Source: an uncultured Sphingobacteriales bacterium
GTDB lineage: Bacteria; Bacteroidota; Bacteroidia; Chitinophagales; Chitinophagaceae
Direction of reading: 5' to 3'
Length of the DNA: 64,000 nucleotides
Assembly: GCA_937991535.1 (NCBI GenBank)
Contig: CALKHN010000052.1
Location: 1 to 64,000 of the forward strand
The notes beneath the pieces are model-generated. The model was not told where the DNA came from. It was given only the letters and a program-made list of their open reading frames with translations, and ran no database searches. The position numbers and the translations under genes were made by a program. Position 1 is the first letter of the stretch; the number at the start of each line of letters is the position of its first letter. This document shows positions 1-10,500 of this stretch, one piece after another.

Positions 1-396
<396 letters not shown>

Positions 397-457
397 AAAT
401 AATGTTGAGATTTGAAGATTGCTCTTGAAATCAAATTTTATGGCTGGTTTACCTTAC

Positions 458-475
458 TCCCGCATTGCTGCGGGA
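458..475 (-). other. rrn leader hairpin
   Basis: A perfect 7-bp stem (TCCCGCA / TGCGGGA) with a 4-base loop lies in the transcribed leader between the last rrn promoter and the 16S 5' end. It is the only clear hairpin in the leader. A role in processing or antitermination is possible, but nothing in the sequence proves it. Confidence 0.45.
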
Positions 476-543
476 TGCTGTTGCTTCCAAACTTTCAAAG
501 ATCTTAGAATCTCGTAATTTTACTGCCGTTTTGAAACGGGTTG

Positions 544-574
544 CAAAGGTAAGAGATTATTTATTTTCACCAAA
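544..574 (-). promoter_or_regulatory. rrn promoter, proximal (TTTG-19-TACCTTTG)
   Basis: On the minus strand TTTG (571-574) is followed by a 19-base spacer and TACCTTTG (544-551). This matches the Bacteroidota primary sigma consensus TTTG-N19-TAnnTTTG exactly. It reads toward the 16S gene, with transcription expected to start near 537. It is the nearest of three copies. Confidence 0.85.
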
Positions 575-762
575 TTTTTTATCTGAAATTTTCAGATTTT
601 TTTGGCAGATAAAATATTACTAATCATAGAACTATATTCAAAAAACTGAGCCGGATTGTAAAGTTACATTCACCCTGTTTCAAAGCAAATTTTTTCATTG
701 CCTTTTTTCCACATTTCCTGTTTGCTTCAGTGAATACCTTTCGTGTTTTTTTGAACGGGGTG

Positions 763-793
763 CAAAGGTATGATGTTTTATGAAATCACCAAA
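763..793 (-). promoter_or_regulatory. rrn promoter, middle (TTTG-19-TACCTTTG)
   Basis: TTTG (790-793), a 19-base spacer and TACCTTTG (763-770) on the minus strand. Like the proximal copy it has GTGA after TTTG and is followed by a CCCCGTTCAAAA initial region, so the copies look like old duplications. Confidence 0.85.
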
Positions 794-866
794 TCTTTTT
801 TACTCTTTTTCTATGCGTAATCCTCGTTATTTTTTTAAGAGCTATGCTTTTTTTGAAAGCGGAGCG

Positions 867-897
867 CAAAGATAGCCAGCTTTTATTTGCTGCCAAA
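867..897 (-). promoter_or_regulatory. rrn promoter, distal (TTTG-19-TATCTTTG)
   Basis: TTTG (894-897), a 19-base spacer and TATCTTTG (867-874) on the minus strand, followed by a CTCCGCTTTCAAAA region resembling those after the other two copies. It lies about 150 bases downstream of the terminator of the preceding gene, so rrn transcription begins here as a separate unit. Confidence 0.82.
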
Positions 898-1042
898 TCT
901 TTTTTGAAAAAGAATTCTCTTTTTTGGCAAATTCCACTCCTTTACAATGAACACACGGAACCTTCACCCTGCTCTGTATAGCTGATGAACAGTGGATTTG
1001 GCACTTCTTTTTAATGAGAACAATATACCAGCCGCACCAGCT

Positions 1043-1081
1043 AAAAAAAAATTGCGATCCGTTGTTTAAACGAATCGCAAT
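1043..1081 (-). terminator. Rho-independent terminator of the HEAT/DUF1080 gene
   Basis: Stem ATTGCGAT / ATCGCAAT (1051-1058 with 1074-1081), extended inside by CGTT/AACG. On the minus strand it is followed by eight T residues (A at 1043-1050). It sits just after the stop codon at 1107 and isolates the rrn promoters from upstream transcription. Confidence 0.85.
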
Positions 1082-1106
1082 ACATTAAAACACTGATAAT
1101 GCTTTT

Positions 1107-4100
1107 CTACTTCTTTCTGTTTGTTTTAGGCTTACCGGCTTCTTTTTTACTTAAATCTTTTATCCTGATGTTGCGAAAAAACAGCACATCACCGTGTCCC
1201 AGAAAACCAATATGTCCGGTTGTTCGTTTCAATCCGGGATGGTCCCGGTGATCTACTGTACCGTTTTTGCTGGCTTCAGCAATATCACCCTCAACGATAA
1301 CCGTTCCATTGAGCGTAATTTTGATCTTATTGCCCCTGATGTCAATCTCTTCCTCGTTCCACTCCCCTACAGGCTTTAAAAAGCCGCGTTTGGCAGGTAT
1401 TACGCCGTAAACAGACCCATGATACTGGTAAGGCTTCAGGTCTTTGTAAATGTCCGCATCATTGTCAAGAACCTGTATTTCCATTCCTTCATAAGCCCCA
1501 TCTCCGGTTAATGGAGCTCTGATCCCAATGCCATTATTAGCTCCCGGAGTAAGTTTAAATTCGAAGCGATAAATAAAATCACTATACTCATCTTTTGTAT
1601 ACAGATTGCCATTGCCTCCCCGCTTCGGATACACCGCTATATTTCCGTCTTCTATGATATAGGAAGTTTTATTGCCCACCCATTCGTGCAATGCAGTGCC
1701 ATCAAATAATATTTTGTATCCTTCCTTTTTTTCTTCCGCTGTAAGAGTATAAGGCGCAGGGCGGGGGATATCACGGATATATATATCCCTGTACGCTACG
1801 TAAGTACCATGTGCCTGTAACTCTATCTGCTCTTCAGGAAAAATGGGAAGATTGCGATCCCAGTAATTTTCTAACGGCACTTTATCTACTACCAATTGCC
1901 CGTTAAGGTAAACCGTAACCTGGTCGCCTACCATGGTAATATGAAATGTATTCCAGTCGCCAATGGCGTTATCAGCCAGCCTGGATGGTTTGCTCTCATT
2001 TTTCTGGTTGTTGTATAAGCCCCCGGAACCAACCTGCGCGCCTACATCTACCCTGGAGGTATCCCAAATCTGCACCTGGGGTGTTCCCCGCAGGTATATA
2101 CCTGCATCTCCGTCTTTGGTTATCTGCCAGTCTACATACATTTCAAAATCACCATATTTTTTCACTGTACATAAGTTTTCCCCTTTGCCGGTAAAAACCA
2201 GTAAGCCGTCTTTTACCACCCAGCCTGTACGCATAATTTCATCCGCTTTCGCCTGTTCTTTTTCTAAAGTTGCTGCATCCATCTTCGCACGTTTAATAGG
2301 ATCCGCAACCAAGCCCTTCCAGCCTGTAAGATCTCTCCCGTTAAATAAGGGAACAAAGCCTTCGCCCCGGGGCATCGCTGCCAGGTGTTTTTGAACGGCC
2401 TCTTTTAAATACTGGCCCTCATTGCCACTTCCCAGTACCTGTACGGTCTTTTCCAGTAAACGCCTTACGTTATCTCCATAAATGGCTTTGTTGGCTAAAG
2501 CGATGTCCATTACTGCTGATCCGGCTTGCCGCTGCAGGGCAGGATCATCTAAAAAGCTTCCCGCATATAACAATGCAGGAAACGTTTTGCATTTACCCAC
2601 CTGGTTCAAAATCTCTTTTTTCTGATTCGCATTGCGGGCAAAATCCATGGCATTGCGCAACAGAATGAGCTTTTGATCCCCTGTATTTTCGGAAATGCTG
2701 ATCTGTTTAATAAATCCATCAACCGCCTCAGGTGCAACAGCATCTTTATCTTCCTGTTGCAGTATCTGGTATAACTGCGTGGTTGCCAGCCCGCCCTTCC
2801 AGTTGGAAAGTGCAGCAATAACGGCTCCTTTGGTTTGATCATCACCTTTGGCAAAGGCATCCAGTACTGTGCTCAATCCTTTTTTCCCGCCAATACCGGC
2901 TAAGACATTATAAAAAAGTGACTTTTTTTGTGCCGGCGTCTTTTTTTCCTGGGCTATGATAATACTACTTGCCTGTTCGGGATTGTTCATATTGCTTAAA
3001 GCGGAAACCATCAACTCCTGCATATCAGTAACATCGCCGGAACCTTTTGCAGACAGCAGCAATGATGACAATTGAGGAAACTGAACCGGCGAAACCATCT
3101 TTTTCAAAGCCTTCCGTGCCGATTTGCTCACTGTGGTATCGGAGCTGTTAACGAAAGACATTACCTCTTTTACTTTTCCCCGGGCCGCTCTTTCTCCTAA
3201 TACTTCTATTAGCGCCGCTTTACCGGCTGGCGACGCAGCTTCCAGTGCTTCACTTACATCCGGAACCAGCTTATCGCCTTTTACAGATAACAGTGCCGTT
3301 TTCACTGCCGTTACTTCTTCTGCACTGGCACTCTTCAATACATTCAGCAAAGCCGGTAAGGTTTCCTGTCCGCCAATTTTTGCAGCGGCAGCAATGGCCA
3401 TCAGACGTACATCTGAGTCGCTGCTTTGCAATGATTGAAGGGCAAGAGGTAAAGCTGTAGACATTGCTTTATCACCGAACATTTTAAGTATTCCCGCCTG
3501 AGCGGCATAATCAGCTTTATTAAAAGTTTTTATCCATTGTGCAGAATTGGTTTCATTAAGATAGTTACTGGCATATTTCAACGCAGCGGCCCGGTATTCC
3601 GCATTTTTATCTTTCATGGCTTTGGTTAACAGTTCTACGCTGTTTTCACCCTGGATATCCGTTAGTAATTTTAAAGCTGCCGTGCGGGTATGCACCTGGC
3701 CTGAAGCCTTTTTCAGTAATTTTTTTGCTGCTTTTTCGGCTTCCCCGGTATGCCCGTTAGCCACTAATTGATCAAGATATAATAAATAGGAGGCTGTAGC
3801 ATCAGTTATATCGTAGCTGTAACCACTTTTAGCAGCGGCTGCATTCAGCAATTTTAATGAAGAAGGATCGCCAATGCGGGCCAGGGCATATAAAGACACT
3901 TTGGATAAGTTGGGGTCCTTACTTTTAACCAGTGCCGAAACAGCTTGCGCAGCAGCACCGAACCGGGTATCGCCGAGTGCCTGAACAAGCGATAGTTGTG
4001 CGTTGCCTTTGGCATTGGACAATGCCTGCAACAAGGCATTATTGGATCCTTCGGAATTGATGCTGGCTAAAGCTCTTGATGCCGCATCCGAAAGCCTCTC

Positions 4101-4529
4101 GTTCTGCAGATAGGTTTGCAGTGAAGTCACCGCATCATCTTTTCCCACATGATCCAGTTGTGAAATGATGAACAATTTAGCCTCCTCATCTGATAGTTTT
4201 TGAAGTGCCTCTCCATATGCCTTAACTGCCATCCGGCGCCAGCTTTCTTTGCCCGGCTGGCTGGCTGAAAATGAAAATCCATTAATAGCATAGTGCAGCC
4301 TGGTATGGTCGCCCGGTGTATTTAACCGGGTAACCAATTCTGTTAAACCGTCCTCGCCCAGTTTAGCCACAGCTTCGGCGTTTACATTTAACTCCGTTGA
4401 ATCTTCTGCCGGTGTTTTTGCCAGCAGGTCGGCTATTTTAGTAGTAACCGTACGGTTATCGTCGGTTTGTGCAGCAGCCATCTGCAACGTACCTAAGAAA
4501 AAAAGAAATGTGATTATTATTTGTCGCAT
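1107..4529 (-). CDS. HEAT-repeat protein with two C-terminal DUF1080 (3-keto-disaccharide hydrolase) domains
   Basis: A secreted protein of 1140 residues from the chosen start. The N-terminus (MRQIIITFLFFLGTLQMAAAQ) is a classic signal peptide ending in AQ, so I use the ATG at 4529 rather than the in-frame ATG 24 codons upstream. Residues ~60-700 are Ala/Leu-rich alpha-helical HEAT-like repeats (for example ALKLLTDIQ, ALPLALQSL). Two DUF1080 lectin-like domains follow at about 720-930 (VPLFNGRDLTGWKG) and 930-1125 (ILFDGTALHEW). DUF1080 proteins include 3-keto-glucoside hydrolases, which often sit beside Gfo/Idh/MocA oxidoreductases that make the 3-keto sugar; the next gene upstream is one. 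The domains are clear; the substrate is unknown. Confidence 0.88.
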   Translation of the reverse strand: MRQIIITFLFFLGTLQMAAAQTDDNRTVTTKIADLLAKTPAEDSTELNVNAEAVAKLGEDGLTELVTRLNTPGDHTRLHYAINGFSFSASQPGKESWRRMAVKAYGEALQKLSDEEAKLFIISQLDHVGKDDAVTSLQTYLQNERLSDAASRALASINSEGSNNALLQALSNAKGNAQLSLVQALGDTRFGAAAQAVSALVKSKDPNLSKVSLYALARIGDPSSLKLLNAAAAKSGYSYDITDATASYLLYLDQLVANGHTGEAEKAAKKLLKKASGQVHTRTAALKLLTDIQGENSVELLTKAMKDKNAEYRAAALKYASNYLNETNSAQWIKTFNKADYAAQAGILKMFGDKAMSTALPLALQSLQSSDSDVRLMAIAAAAKIGGQETLPALLNVLKSASAEEVTAVKTALLSVKGDKLVPDVSEALEAASPAGKAALIEVLGERAARGKVKEVMSFVNSSDTTVSKSARKALKKMVSPVQFPQLSSLLLSAKGSGDVTDMQELMVSALSNMNNPEQASSIIIAQEKKTPAQKKSLFYNVLAGIGGKKGLSTVLDAFAKGDDQTKGAVIAALSNWKGGLATTQLYQILQQEDKDAVAPEAVDGFIKQISISENTGDQKLILLRNAMDFARNANQKKEILNQVGKCKTFPALLYAGSFLDDPALQRQAGSAVMDIALANKAIYGDNVRRLLEKTVQVLGSGNEGQYLKEAVQKHLAAMPRGEGFVPLFNGRDLTGWKGLVADPIKRAKMDAATLEKEQAKADEIMRTGWVVKDGLLVFTGKGENLCTVKKYGDFEMYVDWQITKDGDAGIYLRGTPQVQIWDTSRVDVGAQVGSGGLYNNQKNESKPSRLADNAIGDWNTFHITMVGDQVTVYLNGQLVVDKVPLENYWDRNLPIFPEEQIELQAHGTYVAYRDIYIRDIPRPAPYTLTAEEKKEGYKILFDGTALHEWVGNKTSYIIEDGNIAVYPKRGGNGNLYTKDEYSDFIYRFEFKLTPGANNGIGIRAPLTGDGAYEGMEIQVLDNDADIYKDLKPYQYHGSVYGVIPAKRGFLKPVGEWNEEEIDIRGNKIKITLNGTVIVEGDIAEASKNGTVDHRDHPGLKRTTGHIGFLGHGDVLFFRNIRIKDLSKKEAGKPKTNRKK

Positions 4530-4655
4530 GTAAATAAAAATTGTCTTATTTAATATTTGAATTCCTGCATCTGAAATCCCGCTCCGCTTTAAAGACTTCA
4601 CGAAATGCCAGTTAACTTTTTAGCGCGGTACCGCTTAAGACAGTGTCCCGCATTT

Positions 4656-5933
4656 TTACATAAACCAGGGTTCACGTAAAGGAGGATTGAGCAGGCGGTT
4701 AGCTCCTTCATCATCAATAAACTCCTGCTTTACCGGATCAAATTTGAGAGAGCGTCCCAATTGCAGGGCAATTTTGCCCATATTCACAATTGTAGCAGAA
4801 CGATGACCATTGGCTTCATTCAACGCGAATTTTTTCCGGCGCTTAACTGCATCCACAAAATCAGTAACCTGCGGCAAAGGATCGGGAAATGCGGCCAGTT
4901 TTCTTTCCAGGTCCGGAATATCAGAGCGGAAGCCCGGATATAGCTTTCCTTTAGGACCTTCAATGTAGGCTGCACCTTCCTCCATACCGGCCCCGTCTAA
5001 GATGATCTTGCAGCCGTCTTCATAGGTATAGGTAATTTTGCGCCAGGTGCCCACTGCATCATCGTGCTGCTGGGGAGCATCCACTTCTACCAGCACCGGG
5101 CTCGTATCATCTTTGTCTAAAAAATACTGAACAGGATCTATATAGTGTTGCCCCATATCGCCCAATCCGCCCCCGTCATAATCCCAGTAACCGCGAAAAG
5201 TAGTATGCACGCGATGTGGATTGTAGGGTTTATATGGGGCAGGTCCGAGCCACCTGTCGTAATCCAGTTCTTTTGGTATGGGCTCCGGTTCCAGGTGTGT
5301 TTTGCCCACCCAGTAAAATTTCCAGTCGAAGCCGGTATGCCTGCTCAGGGTAACTTTCAAAGGCCAACCAAGCAACCCGCTTTCCACTAATTTTTTAATA
5401 GGCTTTACAGTGGTTCCCATCCCATAAAAATTATCTGAAAAGCGAAACCAGGTATTCAAACGAAATATGCGTCCATGCTGCTGAACTGCTTCCACCAGGC
5501 GTTTACCTTCACCGATGGTGCGCGTCATTGGCTTCTCGCACCAGATGTCTTTACCGGCACGTGCTGCGTCGGCAGCAATAATGCCGTGCCAGTGGGGAGG
5601 AGTAGCAATATGCACAATATCCACTTCCGGCAGTGTAATCAACTCGCGGTAATCCCTGAAGGTTTTTACACCCTTTCCACCGCCCAGTGCATCTAATGCA
5701 AGCTGAATGTGCCGCGTATCAACATCGCAAACAGCTACTGTTTTTGTACCTGCATATTCAAAATGACCGCGACCCATGCCCCCTACACCTATAACAGCTT
5801 TTGTTAGTGTGTCGCTAGGGGCCAGATAACCTGTGCCGCCTAATACATGCCTGGGAACAATTGTAAATGCCGCTAAGGCGCCTATTGAGTTTTTCAGAAA
5901 CAGGCGCCTCGAGTTTTTTTGTTTTGACTTCAT
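4656..5933 (-). CDS. Tat-exported Gfo/Idh/MocA family oxidoreductase
   Basis: 425 residues. The N-terminus carries a twin-arginine signal (SRRLFLKN at 8-15, then a hydrophobic stretch), so the folded enzyme with its nicotinamide cofactor is probably exported to the periplasm. A Rossmann nucleotide-binding loop (GVGGMGRG, ~49-56) and the family's EKP motif (WCEKPMTRT, ~135) are present, with the C-terminal beta-sheet domain of glycoside dehydrogenases of this family. Substrates are usually sugars or glycosides oxidised at C3. It probably forms a functional pair with the DUF1080 protein directly downstream, in the same orientation. The family call is secure; the substrate is not. Confidence 0.9.
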   Translation of the reverse strand: MKSKQKNSRRLFLKNSIGALAAFTIVPRHVLGGTGYLAPSDTLTKAVIGVGGMGRGHFEYAGTKTVAVCDVDTRHIQLALDALGGGKGVKTFRDYRELITLPEVDIVHIATPPHWHGIIAADAARAGKDIWCEKPMTRTIGEGKRLVEAVQQHGRIFRLNTWFRFSDNFYGMGTTVKPIKKLVESGLLGWPLKVTLSRHTGFDWKFYWVGKTHLEPEPIPKELDYDRWLGPAPYKPYNPHRVHTTFRGYWDYDGGGLGDMGQHYIDPVQYFLDKDDTSPVLVEVDAPQQHDDAVGTWRKITYTYEDGCKIILDGAGMEEGAAYIEGPKGKLYPGFRSDIPDLERKLAAFPDPLPQVTDFVDAVKRRKKFALNEANGHRSATIVNMGKIALQLGRSLKFDPVKQEFIDDEGANRLLNPPLREPWFM

Positions 5934-6117
5934 ATTGGTTGATGAAATATTTTACTGAGGAAAGTTCTAAAGTACAAATTATTATGTTACAACAGGCGCA
6001 CAAATGTTTGCCTAAATATGAGATATGCGGAACGGTTGCATTTCTGATACCATTTCCGCAGTTTACGGAATGCAAATATCGATGATGAAACAGGCATTAT
6101 AAAATATGCCCGGGCCT

Positions 6118-7431
6118 TTATCTTCCTGCTTTACCAATTACCCATTCTCCTACTTTTTTACCCTGTACCAATCCATCATTAATCGCATCCATATAATGAA
6201 TTCCACCGTAGAACCTTGATATTGCTGCTTCCGCTGCCGCATCATTAAAGGATTTAAAAGACCGTGGAGGAAGTCCGTAGCGCGTTTCTACCGTATCGGT
6301 GAAAGAAATATTATTGCCAACATAATGGCTAAGTATAGTAGCTGAAGTGGCCGAAGCGCAGGAATGTCCGCTTAAATATTCGGGAAAAGGCGGTGTTTGT
6401 AATAACGGTTTCCAATGAGGGTCAATCTGCCTGCGGATAGCCGTTTCGGGACGCACCCTGTTGCTCCGGAATTTTTCGTCCCAGCAGGCCATAAAGCTAT
6501 CCATTAAACCCATTGCTACAAGCGCGTGAATGAACATTGCTTCGTTGAATGTTTTTTTTGTATCGCGGCATACGATGTCGGTTATGCCCAGCCAGTGCGC
6601 ACCGGGAGATATTTTTTTAAGTCCTACCATTAAATGCCCTTCGTCCTGCACGGCAAACGGGTTGCAATCCCAGAAAGCAGCAATAAGCCTGTGTTCGTCA
6701 GACAGATCTGCTTCTCCCTGTTTAAAATTATCATACAGCATTTTATAAAATGCCGACTGTTTATTAGTGGAGTAAGCGGCTGGCGGTGGCGGTATAAACT
6801 GGCTGGCTGAGTCCAGAAAAAAAGGCCGCACTGTATTAAAATAAGGTTCTACGGCTGCCATATATCCTGGCGGCGTAGGATACCAGTAAGCATCGCCTTT
6901 TACAGGAGAATATCGTGGCAGGTTGCTGATTTTATTGTATCCATCGGCTTTGGCATAAGCCAATATTGCTTTGCTTATAACCTGTGCATATTTTTGCGAT
7001 TGGATTATTTGATCTGAAGTTAATCCCATCTTTTTGCAGGAATCTAAAAATTGCTGCCGGAAGGACAATAGTCGTTTTCCGGATGGTTGCATTTGCTGAG
7101 CTGTTTCAAGCATGGCAAGCATGGCAGCAACGGGATAATAATAACCGCTGATAGAATCCGGCCTTTTCAAATTGGGATAACCGTTTAAAATGCCATGCAT
7201 TGATGGGAAAGTGCTGTCGTGCTGTGCTATCACTTCGTATCCCGCCAGGTAGGTGTAGCTGAAAAAACGGGAAGCCAATGGCGGATTGGTAATATCATGT
7301 ATCATCAGTTCGGTCATTTGACCCGTCACCTTACCTATTTCGGCACTGGTAAACTCAGGAAAATTACTTTTCTCGGAGGTACATCCGGAAATAAAACAAG
7401 CAAAAAAAACAGAACAGAAAAAATTTTTCAT
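6118..7431 (-). CDS. Vanadium-dependent haloperoxidase / PAP2-type lipoprotein
   Basis: 437 residues, with a lipoprotein signal whose lipobox cysteine is C17 (FISGC). All three vanadate/phosphate-binding motifs are visible: K320-x6-R327-P328, the SGHS motif at 354-357, and SRFYGGIHYMD at 405-415, which fits SR-x5-H-x3-D. These place it in the vanadium chloroperoxidase/acid phosphatase superfamily. Whether it oxidises halide or removes phosphate cannot be told from these motifs. It follows the FG-GAP/UnbV gene in the same orientation after about 107 bases with no terminator seen, so the two may be co-transcribed. The protein is probably anchored in the outer membrane or periplasm. Confidence 0.88.
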   Translation of the reverse strand: MKNFFCSVFFACFISGCTSEKSNFPEFTSAEIGKVTGQMTELMIHDITNPPLASRFFSYTYLAGYEVIAQHDSTFPSMHGILNGYPNLKRPDSISGYYYPVAAMLAMLETAQQMQPSGKRLLSFRQQFLDSCKKMGLTSDQIIQSQKYAQVISKAILAYAKADGYNKISNLPRYSPVKGDAYWYPTPPGYMAAVEPYFNTVRPFFLDSASQFIPPPPAAYSTNKQSAFYKMLYDNFKQGEADLSDEHRLIAAFWDCNPFAVQDEGHLMVGLKKISPGAHWLGITDIVCRDTKKTFNEAMFIHALVAMGLMDSFMACWDEKFRSNRVRPETAIRRQIDPHWKPLLQTPPFPEYLSGHSCASATSATILSHYVGNNISFTDTVETRYGLPPRSFKSFNDAAAEAAISRFYGGIHYMDAINDGLVQGKKVGEWVIGKAGR

Positions 7432-7538
7432 TATACAAGAAATTACAGTTCCCGGGTTTCAAATTGCAGCCTGCGGTCCGTCCATTGTTCGTGCCTGAAA
7501 AATGAACCGAACCTCGGTTGCCCATCTTTTATCAATTA

Positions 7539-10500
7539 CTACTTACCATCTGTTCTATTTCCAGATTGATACGCCTTCACAACACTTTGATTTATGCCGA
7601 ACAACCAGGTATCATTTACCTGCAACACACTCCTTACGTCGCCCCATAACCGAAAGCCCGATTTCCACTGGGGCACGTAGTCAAAATCTCCGCTGCCATT
7701 GCCCTTAAGCAGTACACCATAACTGGCATCGTATTTACCAAAACGCAGCCGGGCCTGGTTAATATTGCCGCACAAAAGCAAATCCAGCTTTCCATCCTTA
7801 TCATAATCTAAGGCATTAATAGTAAATACCGGTGATGTTTGTGCGGGTAAAGGCAGTGATCGGGGATGGAATTTTCCATCGGTTCCCATTTGAAAATAAG
7901 TTGTACTCAGGCAGTCTGTTTTTAAGTGCCCGGCATCTTTAAGCTCGCTGCCGCTAAAAATATCGTGAAGGGTTTGATCGGCGAAACCTTTGTAATTGGT
8001 ATACCTTGTACGCATCGTACTCAACTGGTCAAGCAGTTCGTCTCTTGTAACGTATGGGTAGGTTTTATGCTGAATATAAAAACAAAACACAGGGTCAACA
8101 GAACCATTATTGTCAAAATCTTTAAAATACATTTCCGCCGGTTCTTCTTCGCTCACCCTGCACTGCGTATTTAATCCAAGATTACCTGCTATAAGATCAG
8201 GTTTACCGTCGCCATTCATATCCTGCACCAGTAGTTTGTTCCACCAACCGTAGCAGGGCTTTTCAAAATAGGTACTGGTTTTATCTTCCAGTTTGCCATT
8301 GTTATTGATGAATACCATTACCGCCATCCATTCTCCCGTTACAACCATATCCTGTTTACCATCGGCGTTTATATCTGTCCATGCGGCATCCGTTATCATG
8401 CCGGCGTATTGTAAAGCAGGCGCAATATTTTTTGTTTGATCGCTGAAATGGCCCCTACCGTCGTTTATAAGTATAAAGCTCTGTGGTGGTTCGGGGTAGC
8501 GTCCGGGAACAACCCGTCCTCCCACAAAGGCATCCTTATGACCATCACCGTTGATATCGGCTATGCGTACGCAGCTTTTACTCGTATGCATGGCCGGTAA
8601 AGCATCTTCCGACTTTCTGAAATTTCCTTTGCCGTCATTGAGGTACAGCCTGTCCTGCAACCGCGTATCCTCCGGAGCAAAACTGTGGTATCCCCCGCTG
8701 GCAACATAAAGGTCAGTGAACCCGTCGCCATTAGCATCAAAAAAGGCGGCATCTGCATCTTCACTTATTTTATCTGTTTCAAAAGCAGGTTGCCCCCCCA
8801 ATGTAAATTGCCCGTTTTTTTGCTGAATATATAGCGTGCCCGCCTGTCCTGAAGCACCCCCGGCAAATACATCTTCCAGCCCATCACCATTTACATCGCC
8901 TTTAACCAGACAGGGACCAAAAAACGACATTGGATTTATCATCAGGGGTTGTCGCTTAAAATCATTAATGTGATTTTGGGCATGTGTAAAAGCAAAGGGC
9001 GATTCAATTTCTTTAAATAAGGGATCGCCTTTTATGTGCGTCTGATAATAAGAAGTAGCATCTTTTTCATTTAATGTGATCCGCTGATCCGCTTTTATAT
9101 TATTCACGATTTGCTCCCTGCCGTCTAACCATACCACCCTGATAGAATCTATATTACCGTCATTTCCCAATCCAAAATGCAATACAGGCGTAACAGAAGA
9201 CTGGTAACCTCGTGCAGGCATTTGCTCTGCGTATTGCATTTTGCCCTTATTGTATACGGTAACTTTTGCGCCATGCCCCTGTGTATTTTGTGCCGCCCCT
9301 TTTAATGCAACCTGCAGGAAATGATGTGTATTTTTTTTTGCGGACAGGTTGTGATATACAAATGCGGGCTTATTGACGTTGTTGATAATTAAATCGAGCG
9401 CGCCATCGTTATCTAAGTCCGCATATACGCCGCCGTTACTATTGGAGGGAATATCAAAACCCCAGTCGGCACTAACATCGCTGAAACTAAGATCGCCATT
9501 GTTCCGGAACATGTAATTAACCACATCGGAAGATGGAATTTGATGTACCAGGTCCAGCACGTTCTGCCGCCTGATGTCGCCGCTGTTGTGCTGTACATAA
9601 TCGTTCATATACTTCACAAAATCCATATCGGTATAATCTCTTGTATAGCCATTGGTCACAAACATATCTTTCCATCCGTCATTATCATAGTCTGCAACAA
9701 GCGGCGCCCAACTCCAGTCGGTATTTGAAATACCCGACAACTGCCCTGTTTCACTGAATGTGCCGTTACCATTATTTATTTGCAGCATGTTGCGCATATA
9801 CTGGTAGTAAAAGCCACTGCGAAGCATGAGGTCGAATTTTTCATAATTATCGGGCGCCATCAGCATTTTCTGCCGGTGGTTATCTTCGGGCAGCATATCC
9901 AGTGATATGATATCCGGATAGGCATCATTGTTAATATCGCTCACATCGTTGCCCATGCCAAAATGCGTGGTATGTCCCAGAGCGGTTTGTTTTACATCGG
10001 TAAAACTGCCGTTCTTATTGTTGATATACAGGTAATCGGGCACGGAGTAATCGTTGCAGATATAAATATCCTGCCACCCATCGCCATCAATATCTGCAAT
10101 GGCCGCTCCCAAACCGTAGGTCAAAGCCGAACTGCTTATTTTTGACGCTGCGGTTACATTTTTAAAAACGTTTTTATCGTTTCTGAATAATTTTATACCT
10201 ATTTCGGGATCGGATTGCTTCATAATATCGGCAGTACTTACCTCATCCAAAACCGGAAGGGAACCCGGATTGTGATTGAGCAGCAGCATATCCAGGTCGC
10301 CATCCCTATCATAATCAAAAAAATATCCCTGTGTGCTGAAAGAAGAATCCGCCAATCCATATTGCGCAGCCTGTTCAGCAAAAACCGGGATGCCGTCTTT
10401 ATCTTTTCCCTGGTTGATGAACAGTTGATTCAGCCGTTTTGCAGCGGGCAACCTTCCGGAATAGCAGGCGTATATATCCACAAGACCATCACCATTTACA

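Noticed and set aside
6093..6110. Hairpin GGCAT/ATGCC after the haloperoxidase gene as a terminator
   Set aside because: Only five base pairs and no T-run; not strong enough to call.
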